Source: Candidatus Jordarchaeales archaeon (GTDB lineage: Archaea; Asgardarchaeota; Jordiarchaeia; Jordiarchaeales; Freyrarchaeaceae). Taken from it: DNA of 64,000 bases. Under the pieces are notes generated by a model. The model did no database searches. It was not told the DNA's origin and worked only from the letters and a program-made list of their open reading frames with translations. The DNA is taken from the NCBI GenBank assembly GCA_038889235.1, contig JAWAHN010000001.1:530499-594498 (forward strand), written 5' to 3'. A program made the position numbers and the translations under genes. Below, in pieces: positions 8,513 through 15,247 of the stretch (its first letter is position 1; the number at the start of each line of letters is the position of its first letter).

Positions 8513-8992
8513 ATGGCGCAGGCAAGCGTGAAAGCGGTAGCGCTTGCATTAACCGTTATAGTTGCCGCCTCCTTTGGAGCAGCAGGATACTTATACTACC
8601 AGAACAACGCAGCTCAGCAACAGCAAAGGCTAATGCTTGCAGCAATACTACAACACGACTTAACCCACGTAACAGTCATAATAAACTACGGAAACGGAAC
8701 AATAGAGTCACACACAGTAAAATACACACCCGGAATGAATGCATTACAAGCACTATATGAAGTAGCTGAAGTCGACGGAAGATACTACGAGTTTGATGGG
8801 ACACCGTCATTCTACATAACAGTCATAAATGGTGTTCGAGAAGGCGATAGGGAAGGTTACTTCTGGCTGTACTATGTTAAGCACTACTTCTCCCTCTCCA
8901 TCGAGCTCCCTCTAGTAGGCGTAAATAAGTGCCTGCTTTCTGGAGGAGACACGGTACTGTTTGTCTATACTAATGTTTTCCCGTTCTCCTAA
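8513..8992 (+). CDS. Membrane-anchored DUF4430 (transcobalamin-like) protein
   Basis: The 159-residue product begins with one hydrophobic anchor or signal (residues 7-27, ending in GAAGYLYYQNN) and continues as an extracellular DUF4430 domain: TVIINYGNGT, MNALQALYEVAEVDGRY, FYITVINGVREG, YFWLYYVKHY and a final strand with GDTVLFVYT. DUF4430 is related to the cobalamin-contacting beta domain of transcobalamin/intrinsic factor and is often found beside transporters. ATG 8513 is chosen because GGGGAG lies at 8501-8506. It is directly followed by an ECF substrate-binding membrane component, so the pair probably captures and imports a cobalamin-like or other micronutrient ligand (inference). Confidence 0.8.
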   Translation: MAQASVKAVALALTVIVAASFGAAGYLYYQNNAAQQQQRLMLAAILQHDLTHVTVIINYGNGTIESHTVKYTPGMNALQALYEVAEVDGRYYEFDGTPSFYITVINGVREGDREGYFWLYYVKHYFSLSIELPLVGVNKCLLSGGDTVLFVYTNVFPFS

Positions 8993-9002
8993 TTTTTTTG
9001 TT
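8992..9002 (+). terminator. T-rich transcription termination tract
   Basis: The stop codon of the DUF4430 gene runs into ATTTTTTTGTT. Archaeal RNA polymerase commonly stops at such oligo-T tracts. It overlaps the promoter region of the next gene. Confidence 0.3.
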
Positions 9003-9054
9003 TAAAAAATTATATAGGATGATTTGTCCTGTTACTGTGACGGGGTGTAGTTGC

Positions 9055-9669
9055 ATGTATGTAGTCCCGAAATCTGTTCGTGCTTCGCTTGCCGGTTTTC
9101 TTACTGCTGCAGCTGTGGCTGGAACTTTTGCTCTTTCACCGTTGCCGAACGTGGAGGTTATAACGTTTTGCGCTTTCGTCGCTGGCTTTCTTTTCGGTTG
9201 GAGGATCGGAGGTATGGTTGGTGCTTTGTCTATGTTTATTTTCAGCGCTATTTCTCCTTACGGCTCCGGTTTAAGTTACCCCTTTTTGCTTGCAACACAG
9301 GTTTTCGGGATGACTGTTGCTGGGCTAGTTGGGGGCCTGCTTAAAGGACTGCTCCGAAACTTCAGAACGACTTCTTTTTGGACGATGTACATTTTTGGTG
9401 TGTCTGGAGCCGCGGTAACTTTGTTGTATGATGTTGTCACAACGCTGGGTTTCATGTATCCCATGATTCCCTTCTCTGAGTTCCCCGCTGTTTTCGCTGC
9501 CGGTATTCCATTCACGGTCGTCCACGTGGCGAGTAACGTCGTTCTCTTAGGTATTGTAGCGCCTTTCGTTATAAGGTCTGTCAAGGCTATGCTTGGAGAA
9601 GTTGAGCCTAGTACTGCAGAGGAGCTTCGTGAAAGTGAAACAGAAGTAGAGGAGTCCTCTAAAGGGTAG
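9055..9669 (+). CDS. ECF transporter substrate-specific (S) component-like membrane protein
   Basis: A roughly 204-residue protein with six hydrophobic segments and a short acidic cytoplasmic tail (ELRESETEVEESSKG). The small size, six-helix layout and segments such as FCAFVAGFLFGWRIGGMVGALSMFIF (read as FCAFVAGFLFGWRIGG plus following helix) and AVFAAGIPFTVVHVASNVVL are typical of the ECF S-component superfamily (DUF6580/QueT-like). S components bind vitamins or cobalt/nickel outside and work with EcfT and EcfA ATPases, which are not in this window. ATG 9055 follows GGGGTG at a good distance; an AT-rich box (AAATTATATAGG) lies at 9005-9017. Adjacent DUF4430 protein suggests a corrinoid-like ligand. 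Confidence 0.72.
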   Translation: MYVVPKSVRASLAGFLTAAAVAGTFALSPLPNVEVITFCAFVAGFLFGWRIGGMVGALSMFIFSAISPYGSGLSYPFLLATQVFGMTVAGLVGGLLKGLLRNFRTTSFWTMYIFGVSGAAVTLLYDVVTTLGFMYPMIPFSEFPAVFAAGIPFTVVHVASNVVLLGIVAPFVIRSVKAMLGEVEPSTAEELRESETEVEESSKG

Positions 9670-9888
9670 CATGTTGGTTTGCCCGAGAACTGTGGGACCA
9701 AGCTTTCAGGGGGCACACTTGGCGAACGCTGCGGTCCGGCTATTCGTTGAACGGGTTTTGCGTCTCGCAGACTCACCTTTATTTGGTGCGGCGGTTTTGG
9801 CAGGGTAAGTTAATTGTAGAGCCTCCTTTTTGTAGTAATCGAAGACTGGAAGGATGTTTTCGGTTTTAGCCCTGGGGGCGCTTCTCGG

Positions 9889-10089
9889 TCAATCCCCTGA
9901 CACTATTACTAGCGCTCCAGTTTTGCACGCCATGGCGCAAGTGAAACATTCCTTCTTTTTAGCACACTTAGAGATGTCAACCTCGAAGGGTTCTATCTTA
10001 GTTATTGCCTGCACGGAGCATGCCTTCATGCAAGCAGCACATTTGTTGCAGCGTTGGGGGTGTTTTAGCTGCGGGTAGTTGAATGGCAA
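9889..10089 (-). CDS. 2[4Fe-4S] ferredoxin, 66 residues
   Basis: The first cluster motif is classical, CNKCAACMKAC (C-x2-C-x2-C-x3-C, residues 14-24). The second is altered: CAKKKECFTCAMAC, where the first spacing is six residues (C-x6-C-x2-C-x3-C). It is therefore a small soluble electron carrier with one standard and one long-loop cluster site. TTG 10087-10089 has GGAGGGTC 5 nt upstream. The frame is oddly open on both sides: upstream codons read PWRVVLP after a TGA, and after its stop (TGA) the same frame stays open for about 50 codons, so an older, longer gene cannot be excluded. It lies next to the ArsR/DsrE island. Confidence 0.8.
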   Translation of the reverse strand: MPFNYPQLKHPQRCNKCAACMKACSVQAITKIEPFEVDISKCAKKKECFTCAMACKTGALVIVSGD

Positions 10090-10459
10090 AACGACCCTCC
10101 ACGGTACTTCTCAACCTGCATTTTTCGACGACCGAGTAGCTGCTTACCGCTCTTCTTTACAGTCCGTGTGTTGAAGTGTTTAATAAGCTGTCGATTGGCC
10201 TTTTTTCAATGAGATGTCGAATGGGGCTTCTTTGCCCAACTGCATCTTGGGACGTACATAGTGACACTTAACGGTTGCGCTCTTAAGGCTCAGCAACCTT
10301 TTCAGCTACTTCAACTGCTATTGTTAAAAAAGAAGCCCCAAAATTTTACATTTATTTCCGATATTTTGGATTTAGGACGCTTGGTAATAGGACCGGTTCG
10401 CTTTTTAGTGGAAGGGGTGAATGAATGTATTTTATTGTTCTCCTCTGTAGGCGGGGGAT
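10090..10459. other. 370-bp gap with no convincing gene
   Basis: The interval between the ferredoxin start and the ArsR stop holds no complete reading frame with a ribosome site. It contains scattered AT-rich tracts (for example around 10325-10375) that could be promoters for the ferredoxin. I see no repeats or RNA structure here. Confidence 0.5.
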
Positions 10460-10789
10460 TTAACTTTCTATTGCTTTCGCTAGCTTTGACAGTTCCATGA
10501 GTTGGTCTCGAGTGATACTGTTAGTTAGTTCTAATAGTTTTCTTACACGCTCATCTTTCAGCCTGTAGAACATTCTTTGCCCCTCCTTCCTGCACTCAAG
10601 GATGCCGGAAACAACTAGCGTTTGAAGGTGCTGGGAGACCGTGGACTGCGACTTACCTATGAATGGAACTATCTCGTATTGGCATTTTTCGCCCTCTTCG
10701 ACAAGCTTTAGTATCTTCAGCCTCGTCTCGTCCGCTAGAGATTTCAGAAGCATGACGTTCTTCTTTATTAGAAGTTCTTCTTTCTCCAA
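10460..10789 (-). CDS. ArsR-family winged-helix transcription regulator
   Basis: The 109-residue protein has the ArsR helix-turn-helix (LADETRLKILKLVEEG, then GKSQSTVSQHLQTLVVSGIL) and the wing with an aromatic basic hairpin (CRKEGQRMFYRLKDE). The recognition-helix metal-site motif ELCVCDL is replaced by EKCQYEI, leaving one of the usual cysteines; two cysteines (in GEKCQYE and ILECRKE) could form a redox or thiol switch instead. It reads divergently from the three DsrE-like genes with a 129-bp AT-rich gap, so it probably controls them in response to a sulfur or metal signal. TTG start with GGGGGGA 6 nt upstream. Confidence 0.9.
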   Translation of the reverse strand: MEKEELLIKKNVMLLKSLADETRLKILKLVEEGEKCQYEIVPFIGKSQSTVSQHLQTLVVSGILECRKEGQRMFYRLKDERVRKLLELTNSITRDQLMELSKLAKAIES

Positions 10790-10852
10790 AATTTTCCCCC
10801 CGACCAGAGTTCGCTCGTTTTTTCTAATTAACTTATGTTTTAAGATCGGAAT

Positions 10853-10862
10853 ATATTAATAT
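10853..10862. promoter_or_regulatory. Palindromic AT box between ArsR and DsrE genes
   Basis: ATATTAATAT is a perfect 10-bp palindrome inside the AT-rich divergent promoter region. It could be both the TATA box of the DsrE operon and part of the ArsR operator. The assignment is inference from position only. Confidence 0.35.
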
Positions 10863-10918
10863 TTGCATGATTTCCAAGTTAAACGGCGCCGTTTTAGTTC
10901 TTCAGGGAGAGTGCTGCC

Positions 10919-11236
10919 TTGAAGGTTGTGATCGTTGTTCTCGATCCTCCCAGCTCGGACAGAGCGAGGAAGATAATGGGGCTACTAGAGGAGCTAGCTG
11001 GGCTCGGAACTGAAGTTTCAGTCTATTTTTTAGGGGACGGTGTCTATTGGGGGATAAAGGGATGCCTCGACAGGTTTGCCAACTCTAGAGCTGAATTTTT
11101 CGTAGAAGAAGGCGATCTTGAGGCGAGAGGTATTCAGAGGGAGATTCTTTCGGAGAGAGTTAACATTGTCTCAGAGATAGTTGAAAGGCTTGTTTATGAA
11201 ATTATGGAAAGGGCGGAGAGAGTCATAAGTGTTTAA
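10919..11236 (+). CDS. DsrE/DsrF-like sulfur-relay fold protein (first of three)
   Basis: A 105-residue protein with the DsrE fold start (KVVIVVLDPPSS then a helix) and the characteristic strand VSVYFLGDGVYWGI, which occurs in TusC/DsrF-type subunits. It has a single cysteine, GIKGCLDRF, at the position following the GDGV loop. DsrEFH/TusBCD heterohexamers accept persulfide sulfur from TusA or rhodanese-like donors. It is the first gene of a three-gene operon; TTG start 10919 with GGGAG upstream. It overlaps the upstream region of the next gene. Confidence 0.78.
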   Translation: MKVVIVVLDPPSSDRARKIMGLLEELAGLGTEVSVYFLGDGVYWGIKGCLDRFANSRAEFFVEEGDLEARGIQREILSERVNIVSEIVERLVYEIMERAERVISV

Positions 11237-11249
11237 GGAGGAGTTATGT

Positions 11250-11630
11250 TTGAGGAAAACGTTGACGATAATTCTGTATCGCGGGCCTTATGCGTCCCAA
11301 AGGGTTGATGTGGGGTTGGCTATCGCAGAGAAGGCACTTGAGAAGGGATACGGTGTCAACATTTTCCTTTACATGGACGCTGTGCATGCCCCTAAAAAGG
11401 GGCAGATGCCAAGGTATTTTCCTAACGTAGGTGAGAAGCTTCGTGCCTTAGCAGAGAAGGGTGCGAGAATTAGGGCGTGCTCTCGGTGCGCGGCCGCCAG
11501 AGGGTATGTAGAGGAAGACGCTAAGGATGGCGTTTACCCGACAAGCCAATATGTTGATGGAGTGGCTATAGTTAATCTGCGTGAGTTGGGGGACTGGATT
11601 AAGTTAAGCGATAAGGTGATAGTGATCTAG
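11250..11630 (+). CDS. DsrE-family protein with CxxC
   Basis: The roughly 126-residue middle gene product has the DsrE core: TLTIILYRGPYASQRVDVGL, VNIFLYMDAVHAP and, late, the conserved persulfide loop ARIRACSRCAAARGY. In DsrE the corresponding cysteine carries the persulfide; here it is a CxxC pair (CSRC). A KGQMPRYFPNVG insert precedes it. TTG 11250 is chosen since AAGGAGG at 11234-11240 gives normal spacing; an upstream GTG at 11229 would overlap the first gene. Together with its two neighbours it forms a DsrE/F/H-like set. Confidence 0.82.
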   Translation: MRKTLTIILYRGPYASQRVDVGLAIAEKALEKGYGVNIFLYMDAVHAPKKGQMPRYFPNVGEKLRALAEKGARIRACSRCAAARGYVEEDAKDGVYPTSQYVDGVAIVNLRELGDWIKLSDKVIVI

Positions 11631-11996
11631 GTGGTGATTGGGTTCAAGAGTGTAGTGCTGGTCATTACGAAGCCGCCTTACGGCTCGGAGGATTGCTTCA
11701 GCGGACTCTACGTAGCGGTTGCATGCCTTAACAGTAATCTGAAGTGTAGCGTGATTTTCCTGGGTGATGGAGTGTACGCAACTCTCGCTCATCAGAATAC
11801 TGAGAAACTCTCTGTGCCGAGCGTCGAAGACGTCATCTACGCTTTGCTCCCCGAGGCGAAGCTTTACGTTCACAGGAATTCTCTGCTTGAAAGAGGAATA
11901 CCCGAATCAAAAGTAGTGAAGGGTATAGAGTTAATTGACGACGCAAAGACAGCGGAACTACTATTAAGTGAGGGGGAGTGTATAATAACGTTTTAG
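11631..11996 (+). CDS. DsrF/TusC-like protein (third of three)
   Basis: A 121-residue DsrE-fold protein that begins directly after the TAG of the previous gene. It shows SVVLVITKPPYGSEDCFSGL, the CSVIFLGDGVYATL strand-loop and a C-terminal helix. Similarity of its GDGVY loop to the first gene of the operon suggests that the two are paralogous subunits (TusC/TusB type) around the central CxxC-bearing protein. GTG 11631 or 11634 is the start, with AAGGTGAT upstream. No TusA-like donor was seen in the island. Confidence 0.78.
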   Translation: MVIGFKSVVLVITKPPYGSEDCFSGLYVAVACLNSNLKCSVIFLGDGVYATLAHQNTEKLSVPSVEDVIYALLPEAKLYVHRNSLLERGIPESKVVKGIELIDDAKTAELLLSEGECIITF

Positions 11997-12178
11997 TTAG
12001 GTAGGCCCTTAAAAGTTATTCAGGGAAGTGAAGGATTGAAGGCGGACACAAATGGCTCCCCTGCTAACGGAGACATGAATATGGCGTAGCTGAGTTTTTG
12101 GGTGTGTAATTCAATTTCTGCTAGTTATTTTTGGTCTGCGACTTCATTGTTGAAGAAGTCATTAATTTGAGTATTAAC

Positions 12179-12193
12179 GATAAATTTAAAAGG
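12179..12193 (+). promoter_or_regulatory. TATA-like box for CxC thioredoxin-fold gene
   Basis: GATAAATTTAAAAGG lies about 65 nt before GTG 12255. It separates this gene from the DsrE operon and suggests an independent promoter. Confidence 0.4.
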
Positions 12194-12254
12194 AAAACTC
12201 TTTAATCCCACTCTTAGAGTTTTATTGCTGTTTATCGTTAAAAGGGTGAGCTTC

Positions 12255-12539
12255 GTGTCGAAAGTCAAAGTTGATATTTTCATCCCTGTCGGTGCTTGTG
12301 CATGCCAGTTCGCCGGCTTCATGGACAAAGTGTTTAACGTGCTCATGAAGTATCGTGACAAAGTGGAATTTGAGATTAAGTCGTCACTCTCAGATGAAGC
12401 TAAAAACTACAAGATCGGCAGTAAAGGCGTTGTCCTGAACGGCGTAGAAGTTTTTACGGAGCATTTTAAGCCAGATAAGCTTGAGAAAGCCATAGAACAA
12501 GCAATTAAGAAGATTGAAGAAGGAAAAGTGGAAACTTAG
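12255..12539 (+). CDS. Thioredoxin-fold protein with a CxC active-site motif
   Basis: The 94-residue product has an N-terminal strand (VKVDIFIPVG), then a GACACQF turn at the N-terminus of a helix, where thioredoxins carry CxxC, and a later strand pair around SKGVVLNGVEVF. A CxC disulfide is strained and usually more oxidising than CxxC, and such proteins are seen in redox and metalloid-handling operons. GTG 12255 follows GGGTGAG. The gene converges on the lipoyl-carrier operon, whose last gene ends 10 bp away. The partner reductase could be the thioredoxin reductase at 0.3 kb (inference). Confidence 0.7.
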   Translation: MSKVKVDIFIPVGACACQFAGFMDKVFNVLMKYRDKVEFEIKSSLSDEAKNYKIGSKGVVLNGVEVFTEHFKPDKLEKAIEQAIKKIEEGKVET

Positions 12540-12549
12540 TTTTCTTCGC

Positions 12550-13023
12550 TTATTTTTTAATCGATTTTTGCTTTTCAATTCTTTTCTGTTCTTCTCTTAT
12601 TTTGAACTCAACTAGCTTAGCGTATTCTTCAGCGTTCATTAGGTTAGCAGTGTCCGCTTCGAAGTTTCTCGGCTCGACCTTCAGCAACCATCCCTCACCG
12701 TAAGGATCCTGGTTTAAGAGCTCAGGTTCGTCTTTGATTCTAGAATTCACCTCAACGACGCGGCCGCTTATTGGGGAATAGATTCCCATGACGGCTTTAA
12801 CCGATTCGAGTTCTCCTATCTCTTCAGCGGTGTTAATCTCGCATCCTTCTTCTGGCAGGTTTACGTATAGGATGTCGCCCAGCAACAGCTGGAAATAGTC
12901 CGTTATCCCAATAACTGCTGGTGACGCTTCTCTCACCCAGGTATCATGCTGAGAATAGAGAAGTCCTCTAGGGATTTTTATGATGAATTTACCGGAGGCA
13001 ACCTCTATAACGTCAATCATCAT
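12550..13023 (-). CDS. GcvH-like lipoyl-carrier protein (LbpA-like)
   Basis: A 157-residue single lipoyl domain. The lipoylation hairpin is ELESVKAVMG with the acceptor lysine at residue 76, followed by YSPISGRVVEVN and the family block NQDPYGEGWLLKVEP. The C-terminal 30 residues are a charged helix (FKIREEQKRIEKQKSIKK in part). It is the last of four overlapping or closely spaced minus-strand genes with two DGC proteins and a thioredoxin-like protein. The window has no glycine decarboxylase P or T proteins, so it is more likely a carrier in sulfur or redox chemistry, as LbpA is in sHdr systems; no Hdr genes are adjacent. GGAGGTT precedes the start. Confidence 0.88.
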   Translation of the reverse strand: MMIDVIEVASGKFIIKIPRGLLYSQHDTWVREASPAVIGITDYFQLLLGDILYVNLPEEGCEINTAEEIGELESVKAVMGIYSPISGRVVEVNSRIKDEPELLNQDPYGEGWLLKVEPRNFEADTANLMNAEEYAKLVEFKIREEQKRIEKQKSIKK

Positions 13024-13037
13024 GTAACCTCCAGGCG

Positions 13038-13469
13038 TTAAATGTTAAGCTTCATTGCTGTTTGCTTTGTCATTTCTCCTATTATTCTGTCTACTTCTTC
13101 CGCTATTTTTTCAGCTACTTTTCTGGCGAGTTTTTCACCTTCCTCGTCAAGTTTTCTCCTGGAGTTAGACTTAAGACCGTATGCTCTCATTACGTCCGAG
13201 ACTCTTATCACTGCCGCTACATTTCCACCATTCATTTTGATGACTTTCTCGGCGCATCCCTTATCGCACCCATCAACTATTATCGTAGGTTGCTTTCTGA
13301 CGAAGGCACGCTCATCCTCCTTACCTGAAATGTAGAGGGGCAAACATATGACCATCGTCTGGGTTGGTTTAAGCTCCTCCGTCACGATTCGCGTAGCCAC
13401 GCGCGTGACGGTGCCTTCAGAGATTTCTTCGCCGCCACAAGCCACTATGCCGATCATGGGAATCAGCAT
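13038..13469 (-). CDS. DGC-domain putative zinc-binding protein, copy 2
   Basis: The 143-residue protein matches the DGC family, named for its Asp-Gly-Cys motif, here VDGCDKGCAEK (near residue 66), plus an N-terminal VACGGEEISEG with a further cysteine and a middle MVICLPLY cysteine. This spacing could give a four-cysteine metal or disulfide site. The function of the family is not established; it is found in anaerobes beside thioredoxin and lipoyl-carrier genes. It is separated by 3 bp from its paralogue upstream and by 14 bp from the lipoyl carrier downstream. Confidence 0.8.
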   Translation of the reverse strand: MLIPMIGIVACGGEEISEGTVTRVATRIVTEELKPTQTMVICLPLYISGKEDERAFVRKQPTIIVDGCDKGCAEKVIKMNGGNVAAVIRVSDVMRAYGLKSNSRRKLDEEGEKLARKVAEKIAEEVDRIIGEMTKQTAMKLNI

Positions 13470-13472
13470 CAG

Positions 13473-13886
13473 CTACACCCCTTCGGAGTTTAATATCCTG
13501 TCGACCTCGCCGCTAACCTTTTCAGCTATTACCTCAGCCAGCTTTCTCCCCTTTTCATCGAGCTCTATCACAGACGACCTGTCAGGCTTCAAGTTCCTAT
13601 ATTCCCGGAGAAGTTTCGTGACCTCAAATACTACAGCAGGCTTGCCACCGGCGCTCTCCACGGCGAAGCTGGCACATTTTGAGGGGCAACCATTAATCAC
13701 GATGCAAGCGTTATCTCTAACCAGCTGTCTAGCACCAACATCGTCGACTATCAGCTTTGGGAGACATACCGTTAATGTTACATCCGGTCTGAGTTCCTCG
13801 ATGACCCTGTACGCCGCCTCGCGCGCTATACTCCCGTAAGTCTTCCCTACACCACTACAAGGAAGAACCACCACTTTTTTACCCAT
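13473..13886 (-). CDS. DGC-domain putative zinc-binding protein, copy 1
   Basis: The 137-residue paralogue of the next gene shows the same order of elements: VVLPCSGVGKTYGSIAREAA at the N-terminus, TVCLPKLIVDD in the middle and INGCPSKCASF where the other copy has DGC (Asp changed to Asn). The C-terminal helix (EVIAEKVSGEVDRIL) is also shared. Its ATG overlaps the stop of the upstream thioredoxin-like gene by 8 bp, so the two are probably translated together. A heterodimer of the two DGC proteins is a reasonable inference. Confidence 0.8.
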   Translation of the reverse strand: MGKKVVVLPCSGVGKTYGSIAREAAYRVIEELRPDVTLTVCLPKLIVDDVGARQLVRDNACIVINGCPSKCASFAVESAGGKPAVVFEVTKLLREYRNLKPDRSSVIELDEKGRKLAEVIAEKVSGEVDRILNSEGV

Positions 13887-14274
13887 AGGCAGCTTCCTCC
13901 TTAATTATCCTTTTTAACTCCTCTTTCTCCGGAACAACTCCGACAGTTTTCACCTTTCCATTCACCACAACCACCGGAGTCAGCATTATTCTTCTCTTCC
14001 TCGCCTCCTCAACGTATGGGGCCAGCCACTCATCTATTCCCCTAAAGTCGCGCCTTTTGAAAAGCTCGTCCAGCTCGTCAGTATTAACACCTAAACTTTC
14101 GAGGAAGATATGTGAGTCCATTATGCGCCCGTACTTTTCAGACTCATCAGAGCCGGCAAAAACGTGCGTTATCTCCATGTCTAATCCTTCTTCACTTTTT
14201 ATTTCCCTAAGCATCCTGAGGATCCTACGACACCTTATGCATGGAGGATTTGGACCAACTATAACTATATGCAT
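13879..14274 (-). CDS. Thioredoxin/glutaredoxin-like protein with CIRC motif
   Basis: First gene of the lipoyl operon. The 131-residue product starts with a strand (HIVIVGPNPP) and a CIRC redox motif at residues 12-15 at the head of a helix, then a helical insert (about residues 45-95) and the thioredoxin-fold cis-proline segment LTPVVVVNGKVKT. It should be a dithiol-disulfide oxidoreductase serving the DGC and lipoyl proteins encoded behind it. No typical signal peptide, so cytoplasmic. ATG 14274 has AGTTTTT-rich upstream sequence; no clear SD, so possibly leaderless. Confidence 0.82.
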   Translation of the reverse strand: MHIVIVGPNPPCIRCRRILRMLREIKSEEGLDMEITHVFAGSDESEKYGRIMDSHIFLESLGVNTDELDELFKRRDFRGIDEWLAPYVEEARKRRIMLTPVVVVNGKVKTVGVVPEKEELKRIIKEEAAYG

Positions 14275-14798
14275 AAGTTTTTCACCACACTTAAAAGTTA
14301 AAGCTCAATACTGAACACGTCTGCTTCCTCGAGGAGCACAAAGGATTATCGCTATAAAAAAATATCGTTTAACGTCAATATATTAGACTTCACTTCATAG
14401 CAGAAACATGAAAAGTAAAGAGATATAGCGTAGTGCTCCTTTTGTGTGAAGACGCATAAAGCACGAGAAGTGACGACATTAGTGTAATAGTGACTTTGTA
14501 CCAAACGCAACGCTCTCATAAAGCGAGAATTGTACAAAAATGAAGAGGCATAGTAAAGGTCAGGTGAAGCAAGGTCGTAAGAAGAGTAATAGTAGAACCT
14601 GAAGAAGGCTGAAAAGTTTAGAGGTCAACAAGAGATTATTCTTAGAACGCCAGCAGGACAGCTAGAGGAGCAACGATAGTGCGCCCATTAAAAGGTATGG
14701 GGGATTACTATGAGGAAGCAAGAAAAGCAGAATGGAATTGCCTAGAAAGTTTTTATAATATGAACGAAGCTCATAGAAGCCTTAAGTTCAGGAAGAAC

Positions 14799-15051
14799 TT
14801 GACGGATATACGATTATTAACATCGTAGAGTTACCAAGGAAGGGTGAGGCTGGCTAACAGTCCTAGCTTCTTGCTTAAGGACTACCCTAAGCAATGGAGG
14901 CATTTATGGATAATGGTGGAGGAGAGAGAAGACACTCTTTATTCCAGCAATCAATTGCATAATTTCAGTAGCCGCGCTTGACAGAAAACTCATTATCGCG
15001 ACTCGAGACAAACAATTTTACATTCTTGAGAAGGATCTAACCCTGAACTAG
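14799..15051 (+). pseudogene. Decayed PIN-domain (VapC-type) toxin remnant
   Basis: Two pieces of a PIN toxin remain in different frames. The first (from 14799) reads DGYTIINIVELPRKGE, like the YTTVINLVEYPK region of crenarchaeal PIN proteins, then stops. The second (14935-15051) reads FIPAINCIISVAALDRKLII then ATRDKQFYILEKD and a TAG; this is the conserved C-terminal PIN region with its acidic ATRDK loop. Several stops and frame changes separate the pieces. Upstream, 14699-14830 holds another short AT-rich open stretch (starting MGDYYEEARKAEWN) that may be the lost partner. The nearly 1 kb from 14275 to 15247 has no other gene that I can support. Confidence 0.55.
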
Positions 15052-15169
15052 AAGTATCCGAAAAACGGCAAAGTATTAACTCACGGCATGATGTGCCGCT
15101 GTCATTAGGTTTCGGTTGGTTCCGCCATCAACGTTAGCATGCATCTGTTTTTCTAATTATCGACATAAA

Positions 15170-15184
15170 GCAATACTTTTAAGT
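15170..15184 (+). promoter_or_regulatory. TATA-like box for Fe-S protein gene
   Basis: AATACTTTTAAGTCG lies about 65 nt before the ATG of the 4Fe-4S protein gene and is the best promoter match after the decayed toxin region. Confidence 0.35.
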
Positions 15185-15247
15185 CGACAAATACTACTTT
15201 AGCCTGACGGCCGCCAAACATGAAAGCTAAAGAGGAGAGAATTTATT

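Noticed and set aside
11997-12120. Peptide KADTNGSPANGDMNMA as TnpB zinc-tail remnant
   Set aside because: Only 16 residues match a loose pattern; no cysteine pair beside it; could be chance.
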